A DNA stretch of 64,000 nt from Aspidapion aeneum (taxonomy: Eukaryota > Arthropoda > Insecta > Coleoptera > Brentidae), in assembly GCA_963576565.1 (NCBI GenBank), contig OY755042.1, positions 15,723,272-15,787,271 on the forward strand, in the 5' to 3' direction. A program made the position numbers and the translations under genes. Below, piece by piece: positions 57,833-64,000 of this stretch. A model generated the notes under the pieces. That model made no database searches. It saw only the letters and a program-made list of their open reading frames with translations, and had not been told where the DNA came from. The stretch's first letter is position 1. Every line of letters begins with the position of its first letter.

Positions 57833-58975
57833 CAGTACAGTCCCGATTATCCGAAATAATGTGGACCAAAGTGATTTCGGATAATCGAAATTTCGGTTAA
57901 TCCGATTTTTTTTTTTTGAAAATAGGAATTTAGGATGCGTATATCATTAGATCGACTTAAAAACGTTTGTAACACTGTCGGCTAAGTGAAACAATTCGCA
58001 TTTTAGACCGTTGTATTGCCGTGAAACCCCGAAGGGAATCATCTAGCAGCAGTGATGCCAGTTCTCATGCTTTTGCATGAGATCTCATGTTTTTCAAACC
58101 AATCTCATGCTATCATTATTTCATCGGAAAATCTCATGCTTTTCAGCTTATAGAGACAAAAATAAATTATACTTAAAAATTAATTATAGAGGTAACTATG
58201 AACTACAAATAACAAAGTAATCATAAGAGAATTCGGCTTACGTCACAAAGAAGTGCCGCGAAAAATTTGCAACCCGGCATTTGGCATCGTTGGATCGTGT
58301 TTTATAGTCGCAAATTGCAAGCTCGCGCCTGGTTGAGAGCATGACGTACAAATGCGCGGTTCGCTTATTCGGGTATCCCACAGACTTCTAAAAAACCCGG
58401 TATTCCCCGAAAACGATAATCGATTATTCTGTTATGTCCCACACCTTTACGTCGTACGCGTCCTACTATATAGAGTTGTTTTCAAGCGTAAGAGATACAT
58501 AGATTATACAAAATTGTACTAAGTGATAGTGCTACTAGCGGTGGTAGTGAAACTGGCCAAATCCTGCCCGGACCTAGTTCTGCTAAGAAGAAAAAGATTT
58601 GCAAACCACATTTTAAAAAAGACTGGACAAAGTTACCCGGGTTTCATTGGGTAGAATGCAGTAGGAAGGGAACAATGTATACGTGGTAAGAAGTGCCTGC
58701 AATAATGAATGAGCCGAGCACCATGCATCACTAGGCAACAGCGACAATTCCGCCTTCTCATGCTTTTTTTTTTGAAATCTCATGCTTTTTCGAAATATTT
58801 CTCATGCAATATTCCTGTGGCACCTGGCAACACTGCCCAGCAGTATAGGTGAATCCCAGACGCGTTTCGTATAATGCGAATTTTTTCGGTTAATCGGGAT
58901 TTTTGTTTTTAAATAGTTTGTTTCGGATAAACCGGATCTCGGAAAATCGCGATTCGGATAATCGGGATTGTACTG
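57833..58975. mobile_element. Non-autonomous pogo/Tigger element in PFKFB intron 3
   Basis: Starts CAGTACAGTCCCGATTATCC, ends in the inverse with one difference (GATAATCGGGATTGTACTG), and is flanked by TA on both sides (57831-57832, 58976-58977). Inverted similarity continues inward (GGATAATCGAAATTTCGG/TTCGGTTAATCGGGATT). No transposase remains; a hAT-like element occupies the middle. Confidence 0.9.
58050..58835 (+). mobile_element. hAT-like element nested in the Tigger element
   Basis: CAGTGATGCCAGTTCTCATG at the left and CACCTGGCAACACTG at the right are inverted hAT-type ends. The 8-bp flanks TCTAGCAG and CCCAGCAG agree in 6 positions. ATCTCATGCTTTT motifs recur near both ends. Inside, 58530-58690 encodes the start of a hAT transposase (GPSSAKKKKICKPHFKKDWT, KLPGFHWVECSRKGTMYTW), after which it stops, so the copy is internally deleted. 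Confidence 0.75.
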
Positions 58976-59081
58976 TACTTTACTGTCATCACAATAACAT
59001 CTTTATAAACAAAAAATATAATTTAAAAAATACACCTTCTTATTTTTTTCTTAAGAAAGCATGAGAAAAAAATATTTACAG

Positions 59082-59271
59082 GTCAACATTCAAAGAGAAA
59101 CTAAAGATTTCTGGAGGGAAAAGCAGTAAAATAACAAAAATTTGTACAGGGTTACCATATACTCTGACTTACTAGTTGACACCTTAAAATACAATTTAGG
59201 GCTTTTTTGGGGAAAAATATTCTCGGATATCAACCATATTGGCAATGTATCGATCACTGTGCATTTTACCT
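59082..59271 (+). repeat. Dispersed repeat, copy 2 (partner 1292-1463)
   Basis: Same orientation as copy 1 and slightly longer. It ends about 300 bp before PFKFB exon 4. Confidence 0.7.
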
Positions 59272-59572
59272 TATTGTGGTTGGATAAAATTAGTCGAAAC
59301 GCGACGGTCGAGGAACAGTCCGCCCACCGCGACGGAAGGTTCAAAGAAAACAAGGCTTTAGGGAAAAACTGAAGGGTAGATTGGTGGAACTAATTACATT
59401 TTTTGTGCACTGCAAAATGGGAATCAATCCATCCCTTGAGAAGACGTATTTATTACGGCTCTTAGAAAAATTGTTTGTTCTCTGGGAACGTTCTTGGTTA
59501 AATTATTTGCTAAATTTGCTGCTTGTATATTTATTAACAGTTTTTTTTTTATTTTGCTTGTTTTTTTTTAAG

Positions 59573-59736
59573 ATGTTTGTCAGTGGTTGGAAAATGGAGG
59601 CGAGGTGGCGGTTTTCGACGCTACGAATTCGACGCAGGAAAGACGAAAAGTGATACAGGAGTACGTTGTGGACAAAATGGGTTTTAAACTGTTTTACGTG
59701 GAATCAATCTGTGATGATCCTCAAATTATTGAGCAG
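59573..59736 (+). CDS. Pfrx: PFKFB exon 4
   Basis: After the shared Asp codon it encodes VCQWLENGGEVAVFDATNST and a helix (QERRKVIQEYVVDKMGFKLF) ending YVESICDDPQIIEQ. VFDATN is the conserved Walker-B-like segment of the kinase (Asp 123 in this numbering). The ESICDDP motif follows as in the family. Acceptor TTTTAAG|AT, donor GAGCAG|GTAACA, ending in phase 0. An ATG 14 bp inside the exon is internal and not a start. Confidence 0.97.
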
Positions 59737-60109
59737 GTAACATCTAATATAATAACATATTGGCTCAAGACAAATAGCATCCCAAAGAACGTATCGTATC
59801 CTAAACCAAAAAAAGTTATGGTTTTTGCGTTTTTGATACTTTTAAATATTTACTAACAAGAAAACTGATAATCGATCATTCATTCCATTCTGATGTATGT
59901 AGGCATACTTACCTCCCCCCATACGCTGATGTACGGTATTTTACCTAGATGGGTACGTGATTTTACAAAAAGTGAGTAATTTGATATACCGCCAAAAAAC
60001 CTAAAAATCACTGCAGCATCTGTTTGGCGTTCTGGCCCCGCTTTTTTTGCAAGCACTGTTTGTTGGGTTTGCACTGTTTGCATCACTGAAAAAGAGGAAG
60101 AATCCCTTC
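59737..60109. other. Intron 4, first part
   Basis: No recognised feature; a small minus-strand open frame at 59880-60086 has no family signature. Confidence 0.4.
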
Positions 60110-60385
60110 AAAAAATTTAAAACAGGTCATTAAGAGCCATACTAAAAAAATTAAATATTACCAAACTATTTAAGTGAAGAACTAACATTTATTCAAAACA
60201 TACATCAGTACAATACACGATCTCGCGAAAGAAATGACTTTTATGTTAGCGTTGATAATACTTATAGTAAGGGATTATTATTATTTAATAATCTCCCAGG
60301 GGAACTTAAGAATATACAATCAGTAAATAGTTTTAAGTTAAAATATAAAAAATATGTCTTGGAAAATGTTGCCTTGCAAGTTTAA
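60110..60385 (+). pseudogene. CR1/jockey-like non-LTR RT C-terminal fragment
   Basis: Encodes YLSEELTFIQNIHQYNTRSR followed by ERNDFYV...NTYSKGLLLFNNLPGELKN and SFKLKYKKYVL, ending at a TAA (60383-60385). The NTR...LFN-LP-ELKN...FK..L pattern is the usual ending of CR1/jockey-type reverse transcriptases. Only the tail is present, as in 5'-truncated copies. Confidence 0.75.
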
Positions 60386-60859
60386 AATTCAATCTGGATA
60401 AGTTTAGTTAGTAATTGGTGGCAAATTATATTGTAAATTATATTGTAAACAAGAGCTATTTATAGCTAATATTATTATATCATTATTATCATTTTTTGAC
60501 AAGTTTGACTTATGTTCGCTAAGGATTGCCGGTTTAGACAATCGAGCTTTTGAAGTCCGATCACACCAGCGAGGCGCCACCTTAACCCCTCGGATTTCCG
60601 CACTTAAACCACCGCTGAGCTGATCGTTTTCGTATTTTCTAAAGTTTCAACTTTCGATTTTGCAACAGTAATTTTTACGGATTTTACCAAAAGTTTTGTT
60701 TGTATGTGTGCCAAATTTACCAGCTATAATAAGTAAGTGTATTATCACTGAAATCAGTCTTGCCACCAAAAGAGGATCCACAATGCCAAACGCATGGTGC
60801 AGTGATTTGTTATAACGAGCCATTTTGAGGTTAAGGAATCCGTGTAGATCATAGAAATA

Positions 60860-61440
60860 GAAAAATACATAGAACGCTTGTCAAATGTGTGCAGACTGCA
60901 GGGAGTAGGAAGGAATTGAAATCCTCCATTTTTTCACAGATTGAGCAAGGCCAACTTTGACAGGCACGATTTGAAAGACGACGTGTGGTGAAACATAATA
61001 TGGAGCCACTGATTCCAATTGAAAAGCACAGGGAAAAAACGTGCAAAGTCACTCTTAACATTTTGAAAGTTTAAAACTGGCACGTTCTTTCCCTGTTGGC
61101 CAAATGAATTATTAGAAATATCTTGTGACACGGCCTATTTTCTCCCAGTTTGAATATTCCAGATAATACACATCTTAAGAAATCATTTGGCATATATAAC
61201 CCACTTTCTTAGAAAAAAATGACTTGGCACGTTTTTTCCCTGTGCTCTTTAATTAAAGATATTTGAAAGATCATCACTGCTTAATTTCCATGGCGACCTC
61301 TAGGGGTGGTAGCTTATACTACGCTTGTAAGGTCACTGCGTTCTAAAGCCTGGCGACGCAGTCTTCGTAATCCACTGACCCCACATGCTCGTTTACCATA
61401 ACGACCTCTAGGGGTAACCGCTTTTACTTAAAACGTGTGG
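60860..61440. repeat. Dispersed repeat family C, copy 3, interrupted
   Basis: Matches 51215-51515 on both sides of a nested MITE: GCTTGTCAAATGTGTGCAGA to CCACTGATTCCAATTG before it, and TTTAATTAAAGATATTTG to CTCTAGGGGTAACCGC after it. Confidence 0.7.
61023..61250. mobile_element. Small MITE nested in repeat family C
   Basis: Perfect 20-bp inverted ends (AGCACAGGGAAAAAACGTGC at the left, its exact inverse at the right) with further matching (AAGTCA). A third, inverted motif (GGCACGTTCTTTCCCTGTTG) lies inside near 61079. The sequence is missing from copies at 47228 and 51215, confirming insertion; the target duplication is not clear. Confidence 0.82.
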
Positions 61441-62189
61441 AAAAATGGCGGAAACGTTCCTTCATCCCCTATTGGAGTTTACGCGGTAGTCGAAGCGCTA
61501 TCTAATAATTTTTCTATATCATAGTGACCTGTTACATGTTGTCATTTATATTTAGTTTACTCTAACAATTTATTATGGCTAAATAGGCGCTTTAACAACG
61601 TTTAGTTATTATCCAAAAATGTTACAAAAATCAATTTTCTTTTGTGAACACTATTTGCGCACTTCGTGAAAACATTGGATTTTGGTTGTTGCTTAGGCTC
61701 CAAGACGTGATTTAACTCTTTTAGATCAATTTTTGTAGAGTTATGTGAAATCTACGGTTTATGCTAACAGACCGCAAACACTTGATGGTTTAAGATTAAA
61801 CACTGAACGCTGCAATTATTATTTATAGAATTTATTTGTGTAGACGAAGTTGAGGTGTACCTGTAAACGATGTGTTATTCAAAACAAAAATGTTATCATC
61901 TTTAATTGAAGATAGTATAAAAAGTTTGATTGTACATGAAATAAATTTTATTTCATATCGTTCTTATTAGAAAACCCTTAAGCTATATATTAAAGTGGTT
62001 AAATGTAACATATTTTTATGTTGTTGTTATTTAAAACTGATGTTCTACATAATTGTATGAGTAGGTTTTAATTAATTTGCTTAGAATTATTTTTAATATG
62101 GGTTAAAATTATTTGAGTTTGGAAAAAGAAGGTCACATCGGCCAAAATATCACATAGCACGTATCAAAATTAATTTCAACGACGATTTT

Positions 62190-62515
62190 CTTTTAAGAGT
62201 CAAAGTTACTTTTTATTTCTGAACTCGTAGCTAGTGATTATTTAAAAAACAAAAAGCATGCTCGGCACAGGCCTGGGTATGCGAAGTAAAATAGTTTATA
62301 TGCAAAACAAAGATCTTCATTGCAGAATATAACGGAAGTAAAATTAAGCAGTCCAAAGTTTCTTTTTATTTTTTGACTTATGGCTCCATCTAGTAATGAT
62401 TAATTAAACAATAAAGTGCATTCGCGCCACAGGCTGCATATGAGAAGTAAAACAGCTTATATGCTAAAAACAGGTTTTCTTCATTGCAGAATATAACGGA
62501 AGTAAAAATAAGCAG
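62190..62515 (+). repeat. Tandem duplication including the exon 5 splice acceptor
   Basis: Sequence ending CTTCATTGCAG|AATATAACGGAAGTAAAA occurs twice, at 62315-62343 and 62479-62507 (164-bp offset), with upstream similarity (GAAGTAAAATAGTTTATATG/GAAGTAAAACAGCTTATATG). The first copy holds an acceptor and the first 29 or so bases of exon 5, then diverges into intron sequence with an in-frame TGA at 62374-62376. Confidence 0.9.
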
Positions 62516-62756
62516 TCCTGACTACGCAGATATGAATAAAGAAGAGGTGCTAGACGATTTTATAAAACGGATCCAGCATTACCAGGAGAAATATAGCCCA
62601 CTTGACGAAGAAAAAGAGAAAGATGTGTCCTTTATGAAAATTTATAATACTGGCGAAAAAGTGGTCGTACACAAACACGAGGGGCACGTGCAAGCTAGAA
62701 TAGTTTATTACTTGATGAATATACATATAACTCCCAGGACAATTTATTTAACACGG
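62490..62756 (+). CDS. Pfrx: PFKFB exon 5: end of kinase domain, start of phosphatase domain
   Basis: Encodes 89 residues in phase 0 from NITEVKISSPDYADMNKEEV to YYLMNIHITPRTIYLTR. The EVK-SSPDY motif and the IQ/QARIVYYLMNIH segment are diagnostic, the latter closing the kinase domain. The next exon should begin with the catalytic His-Gly-Glu of the bisphosphatase, which was not found before the window ends. Acceptor TTGCAG|AAT, donor ACACGG|GTAAGA. A duplicate acceptor lies 164 bp upstream. Confidence 0.97.
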
Positions 62757-63551
62757 GTAAGAATGTTCTCATCAGGCCCGGCCAAAAAAGATTTTTGTTT
62801 TAAAATGAACAAAAAAACCGAACATATATTTTTTGGTTGCTATTGAAATTCAGGTTCAGGTTTTTTTGTTTGCCATTTGTCAACTATAGCATTTAGGTAC
62901 TTAAGGGGTGGAGGAGGGAGGACCATCTAAAAAACAGTAGTCTAGTCAAAGTAAAAAACTCATTACGGAAACTTAATTACATTTCCTTTAAAAAATGTCA
63001 CTTGGTTTGTTAGCTGCTGAGAAATGACCGTTTCTTTTTGAAAAAAGAAGCGCTTCTATAAGTTTTAGTAATGGGTTTTTACTTTGATCACTTTTGTCTA
63101 GGTGATTGTCCTCCCTCTCTCCCCTGGGTATATGCTGTAATTGACAAATAGCAACAAAAAATATACGTGTTGAAAATTTCCACCCAGCCCTTTGCTGGCT
63201 TTCAATCTAAAAAGGAGGTTTGGCATCTTTCCAATTTACACCAGAGTAGTGATATCTCGTATAACTTGTTTGGAAGGCCTTTAAAATTCCTTTTAAATAA
63301 AGTATAACATTATATAATTTTTCGAAAAACCAATTTAACATTTTTGAAAAAAAATATATATTTTTTAATTTTGTAATTTATGATTTTTAATTCCCGTGAC
63401 AGGTAGAATGAATAAACCAAAAATCATTAAATTCGGAAAAAAGTTGCCCCAAATCTGCTTTATTTCATCGATTTCGAGTGATGAATTGACCCACTGGGCA
63501 AAACTCCAGACGTCTAGAGATATTTTTGACTCCGGACTCGGATTCAGTGTA
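62757..63551. other. Intron 5, first part
   Basis: AT-rich sequence. No exon with the expected HGE start was found here. Confidence 0.5.
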
Positions 63552-64000
63552 AAATACTCTGCCAATATATGGGCCCCTAAGCTCACACTAGGTACTATAG
63601 TTATGTGAGCTAATATAACTAAAAACTAAAATATATTTTATTCAACTCCACACTAAATTACCTTTTGTTTGATACCACACAAGCCATGTTTTGACTTAAA
63701 CTCAAATTTTTGAAATCCACCCCCACCCTTAAAAAAAACAAAAACTAAAATGTATTTTGTTGAACTCCGGACTTAATTACCTTTCGTTTGATATCACACA
63801 CGCCATATTTTCACTTAAACTCTAATTTTTGAAATATACCCCCACCCTTTTTTTTAAATAAATTAAAATGTATTTTGTTTAACTCCAGACTCAATTACCT
63901 TTCGTTTGATATCACACACGCCATATTTTCACATAAACTCTAATTTTTGAAATCTATCCCCACCCTTTTATTTGGTTTGTGTTCGGCGGATTTTGTTCAT
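63552..64000. mobile_element. TIR element with internal tandem repeats, copy 2 (cut by window end)
   Basis: Aligned with 55631-56333: AAAATACTCTGCCAATATAT, then AGCTCACACTAGGTACTATA, then about three 110-bp units, up to TTTGGTTTGTGTTCGGCGGA at the window edge. The right terminus lies outside. Confidence 0.75.

Noticed and set aside
59587..59856. ATG-initiated frame as a separate gene
   Set aside because: Its first part is PFKFB exon 4 and the remainder runs past the GTAACA donor into intron.
62757..64000. Next PFKFB exon with the His-Gly-Glu motif
   Set aside because: No acceptor followed by an HGE-coding start was found; the exon is presumably beyond the window.

Overview
The window looks like insect nuclear DNA, most likely a beetle. 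It is AT-rich, has almost no unique coding sequence, and is packed with arthropod-type mobile elements: BEL/Pao, Gypsy, RTE-like and I/R1/LOA-like non-LTR elements, a Penelope-like fragment, hAT, pogo/Tigger and several foldback families. The beetle assignment is an impression from the repeat content. Arthropod is much safer.

One host gene can be followed on the + strand. Four unmistakable exons (47028-47153, 56457-56579, 59573-59736, 62490-62756) encode the kinase domain of 6-phosphofructo-2-kinase/fructose-2,6-bisphosphatase (PFKFB; Pfrx in Drosophila). All splice sites are GT/AG and the phases agree. A likely first coding exon lies at 16923-16995, because its donor phase fits the second exon. 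If correct, intron 1 is about 30 kb and holds most of the transposons described here. The gene leaves the window just before the phosphatase His-Gly-Glu motif.

Layout. 1-4.1 kb: a decayed coiled-coil pseudogene, half a hAT element and a pogo/Tigger remnant. 4.1-11.3 kb: a very young BEL/Pao retrotransposon (one LTR mismatch, one in-frame stop) inserted 5 bp inside a foldback MITE that ends at 11.8 kb. 12.2-15.4 kb: a 5'-truncated non-LTR element with an 11-bp target duplication. 15.8-16.3 kb: another foldback element. 16.9 kb: putative PFKFB exon 1. 18-26 kb: RTE fragments, a GTAC-rich array and minisatellites. 26.5-33.0 kb: a young antisense Gypsy element whose leader carries seven 113-bp repeats, each with a heat-shock-element-like core. 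33.8-34.8 kb: a hAT element with a clean 8-bp duplication. 35.4-42.1 kb: two large foldback structures, the second interrupted by a solo LTR. 42-54 kb: MITEs and PFKFB exon 2. 54.3-54.8 kb: a Penelope-like fragment with a hammerhead-like motif. 55-64 kb: PFKFB exons 3-5 between a second copy of the 9-bp-TSD foldback MITE, a Tigger element with a nested hAT, a CR1/jockey-like tail and tandem-repeat-bearing elements.

The most interesting observations are the exactly periodic heat-shock-element-like array in the Gypsy leader, the tandem duplication of the exon 5 splice acceptor (one copy leads to an early stop), the hammerhead-like Penelope fragment, and two foldback MITE copies with 9-bp target duplications. 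No tRNA, rRNA or CRISPR was seen.
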